Assembly (NCBI GenBank): GCA_009667805.1
Contig: CM019071.1
Span: forward strand, 50,730,101 to 50,794,100
DNA from: Leptobrachium leishanense
Lineage: Eukaryota > Chordata > Amphibia > Anura > Megophryidae
Length of the DNA stretch: 64,000 bases
Direction: 5' to 3'
Position numbers and translations under genes: made by a program. Under the pieces are notes generated by a model. The model was not told the origin of the DNA. It saw only the letters and a program-made list of their open reading frames with translations, and did not search any database. This document shows positions 9,966-22,044 of the stretch, piece after piece (the stretch's first letter is position 1; the number at the start of each line of letters is the position of its first letter).

Positions 9966-12900
9966 GTAAGTATCTGTCTCTCTGCTTTGGAATTTTATAT
10001 GAGCCTTCTCAATACATATTTTTTAAATATTCAATATTTTTCAATATTTATTATTTTTTTTAGGAAAAATCTTTTAGAAAAGTTTAAGAATAAAACTTTA
10101 AGGGAAATGCGGAAATGTATAATTTTTTTTCACTTGTTAGGATGAGATTTTGTAGCAAGGCAGACACAAAGATGACAACATGATGTCATTATTATATCTG
10201 TACGTGGCATCCAGGAATTACACCAACACATTCAGGTTTATTCAGAGAGAGGTAAAAACCTGGAGAATTGGCAGAAGAGGACAATCTAGACAAAATAGCC
10301 GATATGGAAAGTGAGATAAATGGGAGAAATTTTCTGGTTTGGCTACTTTGAGCTTGAATTTTCACTTCTCCGGTCATTCTCCCGGTTTTCACCTCTCTCT
10401 GAATAACCCTGTAAGTGTGTATTTACAATATATAGGGAAAAATTTCAGGTGATTCCCTCTAAATTTTCATTAATTAAATAACATTTTTATGAATTTAAGG
10501 GAAATTCTAAAAATGTATAAGAGAAAATGGATACATATTCTGAAATGTTTCTCTAGCACAAAAGATAAGTATATTCCTGCGTCTAAGTGGTGGATCCTAT
10601 GAAGCAAAATGTGCTTTTTTTTCTTTTTAATACATCATGCGTAAACGTTTCCTTTAATATCGGAAATTATATATATTTTTTTGTGAATATACCCATTCAA
10701 TTTAATTCATGGCATCGGTTTTCAAACACTGTTTTGGATCGCTTGAGTTATCACAAATTAACCCTTTCAAGCTACAAAATGTGTATACATGTATTTGAAA
10801 CCCATTCCACCCTTCAAAAAGAAAATCCGCCCCCTGAAACCTAACAGACAACATTACTTCATGCAGGATTGAGGGAGAAATTCAGTTCTTTAAGGGGTTA
10901 TTCAGAGATATCAAATGTCTCCAACATTTCGGTGCTTTCTCGTTCTCTGCACTTTGGGGAATCAAAGTTGTGTTTGCGGGGCGGCTGCATACACTACATC
11001 TCCGTAATCAATAGCCGGCATAAGCATTTGTTGTACAATCTGCTTTCTTAACGCGGGGCTCAGGCAGGATTTGTTTCTGTACGGGGCACCTAGTTTGGGG
11101 TAGAGTTTAGATGAGAGTTTTTAAATGTGGGGCCAAAGGATAGATTTGTTTCTAACCACATACCTAGATATTTGAGAAAAGTGACTGTGGTCAGCGTGCC
11201 GTTTGATTTAGTCCTTACACATAGATGGGGAGTTTGCAATTAATGTAGCTTAGGTTCTGTTCCAAATGTGTCACGTGTCAGCTCACCCTTAATTACAGTT
11301 TAGGGAAAAATCTTGATACTTGATACGATACTGCAAAGATGTATTTACGTGATGACGTGGCTTTACTAATACGTTTCAAAGTATCAGAGAATGTATCAAT
11401 AACCATTGTGTTCACATTCCAGGTGCACAGAATGATAATTCCACAACTGGTAAGAAATTAATTTATATATTTATTTATATTCATAAACATAAACATTCAT
11501 TGTTTTGCTCATTTTTACAGAATTTCACTGATAAAGCTGTGTCTAGTTTTCCTCCCTAAATCTCATCTCTCCTTTCTTACTTCCTTAGTTTCTATATCTA
11601 ATGCTCCTTCCTACTTTTTATATGTTTATACATACATACATTCCATCCTCTATCCCTTCCGAGCGAGCAGAGCGGCCGAATCTCTGCTGATACACAATGT
11701 GCTTATGACTTATGTACGTCCAGCAACTGAACCCGAGAGCTGCACACACCCACGTTCCCAGCCCAGCGGCCCCGGGCGTTCAACTAAGTCTGTGTGAAAA
11801 AATGCAATTTAATAAGAATGAGACATTTTGAATGTAATCTTTACAAACCGATACAATGTATCTCACAATGCTGAAATTAAAAGGTTACTCAGGAGGTGAA
11901 TTGGGAGGGGGGACACTAAAGGGTTAAACATTCATCCCTTCACACCCAAACTACGTCTTTACCCTTAGGTCTGTTTAAAAGTTTGAATTAAATTGAGCAC
12001 CGGCTCCCACAGCGCTGGCTGTGATGATCTGTTTCCTTCCTGGCAAGCCGCCATGACACATTACCAGCTGGAGGCTGGACACTCGAGTGCACGTCCAGCC
12101 AATCCAGTGGCTCTCAATGCTGAGTGGCTAGAAAAGAGACCTGTGAGTCCCATCAACCAGGAACCTGAGGTCAGGGCTTAATGGACCCCCAAAAAATACA
12201 CCTGTACAAACTGAATATATGGAGGAGCCCCCAAAAAGACACCCGCACACCCTGAATATATGGAGGAGCCCACAAAGACACCCGCACACCCTGAATATAT
12301 GGAGGAGCCTCTAAAAAGACACCCATACACCCTGAATATATGGGGAGCCCCTAAAAAGACACCCACACACCCTGAATATATGGAGGAGCCCCTAAAAAGA
12401 CACCCATACACCCTGAATATGCTACATCCACCACTGCACTACTACCGACTACAACACCCACAACTGCACCATCAAAAACTACAGCCCCCAACAACCACTA
12501 AAGCACCCACTACTACATTACCAACAACTATAACATCAAAACCACTACAACACACAGTACTATACCCACCACTGCACCATCAACCACTACGAGTCTCATT
12601 ACACCTGCTGGAACATCTCTCGCTACTGGAACTAACACACAAATCATTTTTTTTCAGCATCCAGTACAACTACTGCTACCGAAACTACAACAGAGACTAC
12701 AACTACTGCAGAAACCACAACCACTGTGCCTACAACTACTGCAACAACCACAACAGTCCCGACAACTACTGCGACCTCAATAACCACAGTGTCTGCAACT
12801 ACTGCGACCACCACAACCCCAGTGCCTACCACTACTGCAACAACCACAACTGTGCCTACAACTACTGCAACAACCACAACTGTGCCTACCACTACTGCAA

Positions 12901-15900
12901 CAACCACAACTGTGCCTACAACTACTGCAACAACCACAACTGTGCCTACAACTATTGCAACAACTACAGCCGCTGTGCCTACAACTACTGCAACAACCAC
13001 AACTACTGAAACCACAAACACAGTTCCTACAACTACTGAAACAATCACAACTGTGTCTACAAGTACTACAGCATCCACAGCTTCTGGGTCTACAGCTACT
13101 ACAGCACCCACAGCCTCTGAGTCTACAGCTACTACAGCATCCACAATCTCTGAGTCTACAGCTACTGCAACACCCACAACCTCTGAGTCTACAGCTACTG
13201 CAGCATCCACAAGTTCTGGGTCTACAGCTACTACAGCATCCACAACCTCTGAGTCTACAGCTACTGCAGCATCCACAAGTTCTGGGTCTACAGCTACTAC
13301 AGCATCCACAACCTCTGAGTCTACAGCTACAATAGCACCCACAACCTCTGAGTCTACCGCTACTGCAGCATCCACAAGCTCTGGTTCTACAGCTACTACA
13401 GCATCCACAACCTCTGAGTCTACAGCTACTACAGCATCCACAACCTCTGAGTCTATAGCTACTGCAGCACCCACAACCTCTGAGTTTACAGTTACTACAG
13501 CACCCACAACCTCTGAGTCTACCGCTACTGCAGCATCCACAAGCTCTGGTTCTACTGCTACTACAGCACCCACAACCTCTGAGTCTACCACTACTGCAGC
13601 ATCCACAAGCTCTGGTTCTACAGCTACTACAGCACCCACAACCTCTGAGTCTACAGCTACTACAGCATCCACAACCTCTGAGTCTACAGCTACTGCAGCA
13701 CCCACAACCTCTGAGTCTACAGCTACTACAGCACCCACAACCTCTGAGTCTACCGCTACTGCAGCATCCACAAGCTCTGGTTCTACTGCTACTACAGCAC
13801 CCACAACCTCTGAGTCTACCGCTACTGCAGCATCCACAAGCTCTGGTTCTACAGCTACTACAGCACCCACAACCTCTGAGTCTACAGCTACTACAGCATC
13901 CACAACCTCTGAGTCTACAGCTACTGCAGCACCCACAACCTCTGAGTCTACAGCTACTACAGCACCCACAACCTCTGAGTCTATAGCTACTGCAGCACCC
14001 ACAACCTCTGAGTCTACAGCTACTACAGCACCCACAACCTCTGAGTCTACCGCTACTGCAGCATCCACAAGCTCTGGTTCTACTGCTACTACAGCACCCA
14101 CAACCTCTGAGTCTACCACTACTGCAGCATCCACAAGCTCTGGTTCTACAGCTACTACAGCACCCACAACCTCTGAGTCTACAGCTACTACAGCATCCAC
14201 AACCTCTGAGTCTACAGCTACTGCAGCACCCACAACCTCTGAGTCTACAGCTACTACAGCACCCACAACCTCTGAGTCTATAGCTACTGCAGCACCCACA
14301 ACCTCTGAGTCTACAGCTACTACAGCACCCACAACCTCTGAGTCTACCGCTACTGCAGCATCCACAAGCTCTGGTTCTACTGCTACTACAGCACCCACAA
14401 CCTCTGAGTCTACCGCTACTGCAGCATCCACAAGCTCTGGTTCTACAGCTACTACAGCACCACAACCTCTGAGTCTACAGCTACTACAGCATCCACAACC
14501 TCTGAGTCTACAGCTACTGCAGCACCCACAACCTCTGAGTCTACAGCTACTACAGCACCCACAACCTCTGAGTCTACCGCTACTGCAGCATCCACAAGCT
14601 CTGGTTCTACTGCTACTACAGCACCCACAACCTCTGAGTCTACCACTACTGCAGCATCCACAAGCTCTGGTTCTACAGCTACTACAGCACCCACAACCTC
14701 TGAGTCTACAGCTACTACAGCATCCACAACCTCTGAGTCTACAGCTACTGCAGCACCCACAACCTCTGAGTCTACAGCTACTACAGCATCCACAAGTTCT
14801 GGGTCTACAGCTACTACAGCACCCACAGCCTCTGGGTCTACAGCTACTGCAGCACCCACAACCTCTGAGTCTACAGCTACTACAGCATCCACAGCTTCTG
14901 GGTCTACAGCTACTACAGCACCCACAGCCTCTGGGTCTACAGCTACCATACCTTCCACAGCCTCTGGGTCTACAGCTACTACAGCATCCACAAGTTCTGG
15001 GTCTACAGTTACTACAGCATCCACAGCTACAACAGCATCCACAGCTACTACAGCATCCACAGCTACAACAGCATCCACAGCCTCTGGGTCTGCAGCTACC
15101 ATAACTTCCACAGCAGGTGCTGGATCTGTGACGAGTACAACCAACAGTAATATCGTTCCAGGTATGTCACACACTGATTCAGTGCAGTAATGTTACAGAT
15201 CTTATATAATGATCTGAAGACTGTAATTTCCCAGAATAACAATGATTCCCCCGGCTTTTACTTCTCTTAATGGTCGAAGTTCACTGTATCTCCATAGACA
15301 GTCTACTGTAATGTCCGTTGCATAATGGTGACCGTCGACGGTTAGAACACAATCCCTCATGGGTTCTTAGGAAAGCTTTGCTTACACTCAGTTCTGCAGG
15401 ACAGCATGCTGTTCACGATGTGTAGTTAGGAGACCAGGGTGGAGGTTGGTTTGCAGAGAAATACTGACATAATGTATAAAAGAAAAGGTTTAGAAAGCTA
15501 CAGCCAATAACAGGTTTCCATGGCAATAGCCAAACCTATAGAAAACATGTATCTCCAAAACGATCCTTATTTAGAATTCTCAATGTTTCCTGTGACATTG
15601 TTGCCTCTGTCCTGACCTATCATTGTTATATCTACAGCCACAGCTGACGTGATCAACGCAGTGCCCCAGGATGTCACTATGGCCGCTGACCAATCAAGTG
15701 AGTCAATAAATATCACTGCAGCAAATGTATCCTTTTTTATTGTATCCACAAGCATCACTGTAACATGTTACCTGTATGATTGTGTTCAGCATCATGTTCA
15801 CTGTTACGGACAGGATTCGCTGTAAATTCTTTATGTAGAAACATAGAAAAATGTCGGCAGATAAGAACCTTTCGGCCCATCTAGTCGCCCAATTACATCT

Positions 15901-18900
15901 GGATTTATCTTTTGTTTAGGATAGCCTTATGCCTATCCCATGCTTGCTTAAATTCAATCACTGTTTTGGCCTCTACCACTTCAACTGGAAGGCTGTTCCA
16001 TGTATCCACCACCCTCTCAGTAAAATAATGCTTCCTGATGTTACTTTTAAACCTTTGCCCCTCTAATCTAAGACTATGTCCTCTTGTTTTGCTACTACTA
16101 TGTATTATCATAGTTACAGTCAGGGTTGCCATCAGGGGATGACAGCTCATGATATGTTAAGGGGTCCCTGAACAAATTCCAAAGGCAGAAAAAAGCGCAA
16201 TGTAAGGCAACGTTCAATTTACATAGAGACATAAATAATACTAATGTTTCCTGTACTTCAGGCGGGTTGTTCTTGTCACCCAACAACCACAAAAAAATCG
16301 TAACCAGCGAAAAAAGTCCCAAGTACAGCAACTTCGGTAGCTTTTTCTGGGTTTCTCTAATGTAGATATGTTCCCAATTTGGATAGTTCCTCAAAAAGAG
16401 ACATATTCTTAGTGTAGACAGTCTGATAGGATAGTATGTCGATATTTATTTTAGCGATATTCTACTCACACTTAAAAGAGCTTCCAAAGCTCTAAGACTC
16501 ACACCTCTGGGTACTTGTGGCCACCCAACAGCCCTACTCAGGCTTCTATACTGGAATAAGGTCTTAAACAAAACATACATAGCATAATGTGCATTGTTTA
16601 TATTAGTTGGATTTATAAAAACAAATGGCTGCACTCACGTGTTTCAGGACCTCCTGCAGGTCCCAGAATGTTCAACCTAGAAGTCGTTCTCCGGTACAAC
16701 CCCATAAAAACCTCTCCGATGGTAGGACAAGTCAGCAATTCAAAGATGATGATGAATAAAATGATTTATTTTTAAAAATGTTAAAACAAACAATATAAAA
16801 TGCCAAAACGCGTTTCATCTCTGGGTTCGTCAGTTGGCTTCTCTATCTATCTATATCTGATTTATCCTACCATCGGAGAGGTTTTTCTGAGGTTGGTACT
16901 GGAGAACAACTTCTGGCCTGAACATACTGGGATCTGGAGTAGGTCCTGAAATGCGTGAGTGCAACCATTTGGGTGGCCACAAGTAACCCAGAGGTGTGAG
17001 TCTTAGAGCTATGGAAGCTCTTTTAAATGTGAGTGGAATATCACTAAAAGAAATATTGACACAGTATCCTATCAGACTGTCTCCACTAAAAAATCTGTCC
17101 CTTTTTTGAGGAACTATTTTATATACCATATGGTACTATTCACTCTATATTGTATTTATTCTACAAACCAAAATATATCTCAATTTTTTTCAATATATAT
17201 CACAGCATATTCTATATTCCCTATTAGTATAAAGGTCCTCACTCCTCAGTGTGAATAAATGCTAAGTCTCACACTCCTTATTGGTATATAGTGATTGTGT
17301 GTCTGTAAAGAGCTCACAATGTTACTCTGTTATGTATCATTCATAATATATTACATGCAGATCTCTATCCCTTTAAAAAAATAAGTGTCCAAGCTTTCTG
17401 CTCACCAATTAACATGTCACATCTAACCCACAAACCCCACATTCAAATGTGATATTGATGTTTAAATATAATGATAGGCTGGGTTTTATGTGATCATTAT
17501 GATAATTGTAATAAATATATTATAATTCTGGTGATTTAATGAGGAAACATATCATTAAGATGTAATAAAAGAGTCTCGGTTTGTGGGTCAAGAGGGAAAG
17601 GCGTTGCTCCTGAAAAAATAGTGAGGAACTGCATTTCCAAGCGTTCCAGCTTAACTTGACCCCTGATTGCACGCTTATTATTTATCAATGCATTGGGTGA
17701 ATGTAAACCATGACATACACAATTACTGGACATTGATTATTCATATCTCTTTGCAGCACCATACTGGGGGATAATCCTGCTGGCATTACTGGCAATACTC
17801 ACTTTCATTTTGCTTATGGGGATACTGTGCTGCGGAGTAAGTATTTGTTATATACACAATTAATGTCATATATGCAATTTCTGAACTGACAATGAGCCAT
17901 GCCAACATGGGATGCCCTGCATACCGGGCACCCCAGTTCTCGCTAGGATCCTGCTGTCACTCAGTGAGTGGGTCATTACTCTTTGTATCAGAGTGCTTAG
18001 AATGTTATTTCAGCAGGTTTTACATGAAGCTTTAAAAAATAAAACAAAAACAAAACAATCAATAAACAACAAACCCTCAAAAAATGTAAATATAATTCTG
18101 ACTGGTTGAAAAGTTGAACCTAAATAGTATTATCCTGCCTCTTACTCATTCCTTAATATATATATTCTATATTAGAAGTTTTCCTAAGCATGCTCAGTAA
18201 CCCTGGCCTTCCTGATGTTTCAGAACTACATTTCTCATGAGCCACCAACCAAATGAGTGGCTCAGCATCATGGAAGATGTAGTTCCAAAACATCAGTAGG
18301 GCCAGTGTTGTCTTTATATAGAAAGAGCTGTGGTTTTATTGTGGAAAACGTAGGCAAACTACAATGAATCGACTCTAGTGAGATCACTATTTAGCGATCT
18401 GCCACCGTAGATCATCACACTTTTCACCATTCTTTGCACCGTTGTTTCTGCCGAAATTGTTCAGCGTAGTGCGTGCAGATGCTTCAGTCGAAGTTGCCCA
18501 GCAATGTTTGGTTGAGGTCACCACTGTAAAGCCACCAAAGTTCATGCAATCTAGGATAGAACGATGCTGGATGGAGAATAGCCAGAAGTCACTGATTTTA
18601 CAGAAAAATAATGGTGTTACTGTTGTTTAGACATGCGCGATTCGATTTGGACCTACTCAGAAATGTCCAAAATATTGTCAATTTGGATCGATTCAAATTG
18701 TCGATGATCAGACCGAATCATTGTACGAATAAAAAAAAATTCAAATCTGTACGAATTTTTCCAATTATAATCGGCCAGGTCTGCATATAATCAGAACATT
18801 TTTAATTTAATAAGAATAGCAAAAAAAAATCACAAATAAAAGCTCAAAAAACATAATCCTAACCCTAGCTGTAACCTAACCCTTCACCTATCACTAGAGA

Positions 18901-20203
18901 TAATCATATAACACCCAGAAACTGTAACCTAACCCTTTACCTAACCTAGTGCTAATCATATGACACTCAGAAACAAACCCTAACTGTATCCAAACCCTTT
19001 ACCTAACCCTAGCGCTAATCATATGACACCCAGAAACTGTAACCCTAACCCTAGCTGTAACCTAATCCATTTCCTAACCCTAGTGATAATCATATGACAC
19101 CCAGCTCAAACCCTAGTGCTAACATATGACACCCAGAAACTGTAACCCTATCCCAAACGTAACCCTGGCCCAAACCTCACCCTTCATCTTACCCTATCCC
19201 TAACCCTACACCGAACCCTAGCACTGATCATATGACACCCAGAAACTGTAACCCTAACCATGTGACAGCCAGAATCTGTTACCCTAACCCTATACCTAAC
19301 CAAACCACAGCTCAAACCCTAATCCTAGTGCTAACATATGATACCCAGAAACTGTAACCCTATCCCTAACCTAACCCTAGCCCAAACCCTTACCCTTCAT
19401 CTAACCCTATCCCAAACCCTACACCTAACCCTAGCACTGATCATATGACACCCAGAAACTGTAATCCTAACCCTAAACTATCCCTAGCTATGATCCTAAT
19501 CATGTGACACACCAAATCTGTCTCCCTAAGCCTAGCCCTAACGCTAGCACTAACCTTAGCCCTAATCCTAAAATAATACTACCCTGACTAACCAATTTGT
19601 TTACGTATTATACATAAAGGTTCCAAATATCAGAAACGGACGAAAATATTGAACCTTTCTGATATTCAGAATTGGTCCGATACCGAAATATTGGAAGCTT
19701 CTGATGTTCCGAATCAGCTGATTCCAATTATTTCCGAATCCAAAATATTGGGATTCCAAAACAATCTGACCCGCGCTGAAGTTTTCAGCACTGCTCGCGT
19801 CTACGGTTGTTCATCATTGTTGTTTGCAGCAACTTCTCATGCCAGTGTTGAATTATGCTTCTGTGGATAGACGGAGTTTGTTGTAGTTGCAACAATGTTT
19901 CTTAGTTAATAACTCCCATAGAGTTACAGTTAAACACCATCACTCTCTGCTCTTATATTCCTGTAACATTACAATGAAATTCAAATAAATCTAACATTTC
20001 GTGTTTATTTTTCTCTGCAGTTCTTGGCTTGTGCGAGACCCTCTGGACTTTTTTCCGTGCAAGGCTTCCCCAACTATTTTACCAACTCTCGTGCCTCCAT
20101 GGTCCGAGACCCAGAGCACGGCATGCATTCCAGACAACATGCAAGAAGAGACCCAAGCCAGAGTGAGCGCTATGAAATGAGTCCAAGAGGGCAGCAGCAA
20201 TAA
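9896..20203 (+). CDS. Six-exon membrane mucin-like gene
   Basis: Spliced model: 9896-9965, 11423-11449, 12658-15161, 15638-15697, 17757-17836, 20021-20203. All junctions are GT-AG. The first four introns are phase 1 and the last phase 0. The total is 2925 bases only if one base missing near 14460 is allowed for, giving about 974 residues. Order: signal peptide, short linker, a large Ser/Thr/Pro/Ala domain of tandem repeats (dense O-glycosylation expected), a short stem, one transmembrane helix and a basic 60-residue cytoplasmic tail. I see no SEA, EGF, VWD or trefoil module. Early VPTTTATTTT units recall frog integumentary mucins, but those are secreted. The general role of such proteins is to form an epithelial glycocalyx. 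I do not recognise a one-to-one mammalian gene, so no symbol is given. Confidence 0.82.
10233..10411. mobile_element. 180-bp palindromic MITE in mucin intron 1
   Basis: Ends CAGGTTTATTCAGAGAGAGG and its complement finishing GAATAACCCTG. Internally self-complementary. Same family as 4347-4513 and 44643-44824, and shares its terminal sequence with the 0.9-kb elements at 29416, 36738 and 45492. Confidence 0.8.
10968..11262 (-). mobile_element. LINE fragment in mucin intron 1
   Basis: Minus-strand piece of the reverse-transcriptase C-terminal region of the LINE family at 360-1802, including the complement of the GGCACACTGACCACAGTCAC block. Internal deletions are visible. Apart from this and the MITE, intron 1 (9966-11422) shows nothing I recognise. 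Confidence 0.8.
11423..11449 (+). CDS. Mucin-like exon 2, 27-base microexon
   Basis: Acceptor TTCACATTCCAG ends at 11422 and donor GTAAGA starts at 11450. It is phase 1 in and out, so skipping it would keep the frame. It encodes SAQNDNSTT, with an N-glycosylation sequon (NST), and probably holds the signal-peptidase cleavage site (after the Ser/Ala region). Support is splice consensus plus frame; transcripts would settle it. Confidence 0.7.
12184..12420. repeat. Minisatellite of about 42 bp in mucin intron 2
   Basis: About five units built on CCTGAATATATGGAGGAGCC and AAAAGACACCC. It lies directly before a decayed mucin-like stretch (12421-12643). I assign it no coding role. Confidence 0.85.
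12421..12643 (+). pseudogene. Decayed Ser/Thr-rich mucin-like coding stretch
   Basis: Plus-strand translation gives runs rich in Thr, Pro, Ser and Ala (for example STTALLPTTTPTTAPSKTT) in frames that shift twice within 220 bases. It ends just before the exon 3 acceptor. It looks like an ancestral extension of the repeat domain that no longer reads through. A real alternative exon is less likely, because I see no donor after it. Confidence 0.5.
12658..15161 (+). CDS. Mucin-like exon 3: Ser/Thr tandem-repeat domain (one-base frameshift)
   Basis: The acceptor follows a T-rich tract ending at 12657; the donor GTATGT is at 15162. The first part (about 12720-12990) has 10-residue units VPTTTATTTT. 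From about 13060 to 15100 there are some sixty 11-residue (33-bp) units such as STATTAPTTSE and STATAASTSSG, in higher-order blocks. Near 14460 the usual GCACCCACAACC reads GCACCACAACC, one C short. Reading as written then gives a Leu/Gln/Pro-rich tail ending at 15104. In the shifted frame the STATTA-type units resume and run open to the donor, and phase 1-1 symmetry is restored only with that extra base. Either a polymorphic or null allele, or an assembly error. Confidence 0.85.
15638..15697 (+). CDS. Mucin-like exon 4: juxtamembrane stem
   Basis: Acceptor TATATCTACAG, donor GTGAGT at 15698. It is 60 bases, phase 1 in and out. It encodes ATADVINAVPQDVTMAADQS, a short stem with no SEA-type cleavage motif. 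Confidence 0.75.
15838..16112 (-). mobile_element. 5'-truncated CR1 LINE end in mucin intron 4
   Basis: Minus strand. The C-terminal CR1 coding end (SKTRGHSLRLEGQRFKSNIR and onward to HKAILNKR) is followed by the 3' UTR with GGGCCGAAAGGTTCTTATCT and the TTCTATGTTTCT end. It is close in sequence to the 3' end of the CR1 at 30362-32602, so it is the same family and fairly young. Confidence 0.92.
16388..17118. mobile_element. Foldback element in mucin intron 4
   Basis: Two long inverted segments. The outer pair is 16388-16527 with 16971-17118 (shared block GACAGTCTGATAGGATA, and CTTAGAGCTATGGAAGC against its complement). The inner pair is 16622-16735 with 16862-16968 (block ACCTCTCCGATGGTAGGA). 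The left arm has an extra 16528-16620. The loop carries AAAACGCGTTTCATCTCTGG, and an AT-rich stretch follows. No coding capacity seen. The rest of intron 4 shows nothing I recognise. Confidence 0.8.
17757..17836 (+). CDS. Mucin-like exon 5: transmembrane helix
   Basis: Acceptor TATCTCTTTGCAG, donor GTAAGT at 17837. It enters in phase 1 and leaves in phase 0. It encodes PYWGIILLALLAILTFILLM followed by GILCCG: one hydrophobic helix ending in a Cys pair that could be palmitoylated. It makes the product a type I membrane protein. Confidence 0.88.
18200..18308. repeat. Short palindromic repeat in mucin intron 5
   Basis: CCCTGGCCTTCCTGATGTTT and the complement of its continuation (GTAGTTCCAAAACATCAGTA, then GGGCCAG) form arms of about 45 bp around AACCAAATGAGTGG. 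MITE-like. Related wording recurs near 40600-40680. Confidence 0.65.
18850..19585. repeat. Telomere-like minisatellite in mucin intron 5
   Basis: Units of about 70-80 bp combine CCTAACCCTA words with ATCATATGACACCCAGAAAC. The telomeric hexamer CCCTAA recurs many times but never as a long pure run. It is an interstitial degenerate array, not a chromosome end. On both sides (18640-18790 and 19620-19760) lie TCGGAAT/ATTCGG-rich stretches that may be the subterminal parts of a DNA element. Confidence 0.75.
20021..20203 (+). CDS. Mucin-like exon 6: cytoplasmic tail and stop
   Basis: Acceptor TTTTTCTCTGCAG ends at 20020. It encodes 60 residues from FLACARPSGLFS to YEMSPRGQQQ, then TAA at 20201-20203. 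The tail is basic, with Arg/His clusters, a Tyr in NYF and one in ERYEM that could be phosphorylated, and a Cys near the membrane. I do not recognise it as the tail of a named mucin. Confidence 0.85.
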   Translation, partial: FLACARPSGLFSVQGFPNYFTNSRASMVRDPEHGMHSRQHARRDPSQSERYEMSPRGQQQ

Positions 20204-20480
20204 ATGCATCCTGGACTCTGTATCTTACTAAAATACAAGAAAACAAGACGTTATGGCCGGACTGGACTCTGCATGAACCGTGTCATGTGTGGGACTATAC
20301 TGTCAAAAGTTTTACTGAAGAATAGATTGCAAGCTCTGCGGGGCAGGGACTCACAGAGCGGAACAGAAGCAATACATAAAAGCATATGGCAATATTTAAG
20401 TCATTACAATGTATAACCGTTGCGCAGATATTGCGATACTCACATGCAGATGACCCGTTTATTTATTAAAATATTGTAAA
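20204..20480 (+). promoter_or_regulatory. Putative 3' UTR with polyadenylation signals
   Basis: AATAAA at 20200-20205 overlaps the stop codon, and ATTAAA occurs at about 20465. The second leaves a normal short 3' UTR and is the better candidate. Sequence evidence only. Confidence 0.45.
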
Positions 20481-20639
20481 TACAGATATAGATTATATTT
20501 TTCCTTAAATTATATATAATAGGCACATGTGTCATGAGTATTCTTACAGTTCAGTATTCTGTTACATTTAAATGGAGAAATGGTATTCATTACAGCTTTG
20601 CAATGATCCTATTAATTTATTGATCCCCGCATCACCTCT

Positions 20640-21008
20640 TCCCATGATAGACTGCAGGATTTCTCACGCGCAGCCCCCACTCTCTGGAACGCTCTCCCTC
20701 GTACTGTCAGACTTTCCCCTAACTTCTCTTCCTTCAAATGCTCCCTGAAAACATTCCTATTTAGGGAAGCCTACCCCCGACTCACTGACGCAACCATCAA
20801 TCACTCTCACCTTACAGTCCTCTCCTCCTGTTTCCAACCCCAACCCTCCCAGATTGTGAGTTCCTACGGGAATAGGGCCCTCATCTCCTCCTGTACTGTT
20901 TGTCAAATGTTGTTCAATGTATTGTAACCCTGTCTATACTGTGCTTATTGTACAGCGCTGCGGAATATGCTGGCGCTTTATAAATAAAGAATAATAATAA
21001 TAATAATA
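20640..21008 (+). mobile_element. L2-like LINE 3' end
   Basis: Plus strand. A short coding end (SFKCSLKTFLFREAYPRLTD, continuing to a stop) is followed by the 3' UTR TACAGCGCTGCGGAATATGC, then GGCGCTTTATAAATAAA and an ATAATA tail. A minus-strand copy lies at 35261-35545, and a small tail relic at 33322-33395. Confidence 0.85.
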
Positions 21009-22044
21009 TTGATTTTATAAAAATATATCATATTTAAACAGACCAAAGCCTCTCCTGCTTATTGCTATCATTATTTTACATGGTACGTGCATGATGGGTG
21101 CAGTGAGTGTCCATCCCTTGCTTGGAGGATTTTTAAAATCAGATAGACAATTGCATAGACGTATTTTGTAATAAGTGGCGCTCATTGTGTTTGAAACATG
21201 TATCTGCACGAACACACTGTGTGCTCTGCGCGAGCTCCCGATGTTATGCACAAGCAACCTTATTTTAAAATAATATTCCAGACCTCATCTCATTAATTTA
21301 ACCCTCTCGTGGCAGCAGTGGGGTACACCACGTGACCCCGCTAGAGTCACCAGTATACCGTATCTACATATCCTGCCAATAAGGGCTGCACATAAAAAAA
21401 AATGCCAACATATCATTGGTTGCATTTTGCAGTGGAATAAAAAAGCTGAATATTGCAAACATTTCCAGTTGCATTGACCCAGCAGCTCTTATCTAGACCT
21501 GGAAGACAATGACTTTTCTAAGCAGGATCTACAATCAGTCCCCTGTACACTGCATCTTCCCTTTTCTACACCATCCATGTCTCTGCAAAACTCTTATTGA
21601 CATCTGCATTCAAGCCCTTCATTGTACAACAAATGCTTATGCCGGCTGTTGAATACGGAAATGTAGTGTATGCAGCTGCACTGCAAATGCACCTTCATAA
21701 ACTTACTACATTGTATAACGCATTCTGCCGCTTTGTGCTACAATGTAACTACATGACCCACCATTGTGACACATTAAAAGAGGTAAACTGGCTGTCGCAG
21801 GAATCCAGACGCACCCTTCACCTTTCCAACCAGATGTTTAAGAGGTTTTTCTAGGAAGCTACCACCCTATCTAAATAGACTGCTTCCCCCAGCAGTTCCT
21901 TCATTCTATAACCTCCGATCCAGGACCTGCACCTTACTCAATCCTCATTTTTCTACAGAGCACCGCAGTTATGGAATAACCTCCCAGACACCATTTAATC
22001 TTCCCCCAGTCTTAAGTCACTTAAGAGATCTCTATTAATATACC

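Noticed and set aside
12644..14465. Long minus-strand open frames (about 560-600 residues) opposite the mucin repeat exon
   Set aside because: The 33-bp unit is a multiple of three, so any frame without a stop in one unit stays open. There are no splice sites, start context or known domains; the plus strand has a coherent gene.
18850..19585. True telomere or chromosome end
   Set aside because: Telomeric words are never in long pure runs, and the array lies in an intron with gene sequence on both sides.
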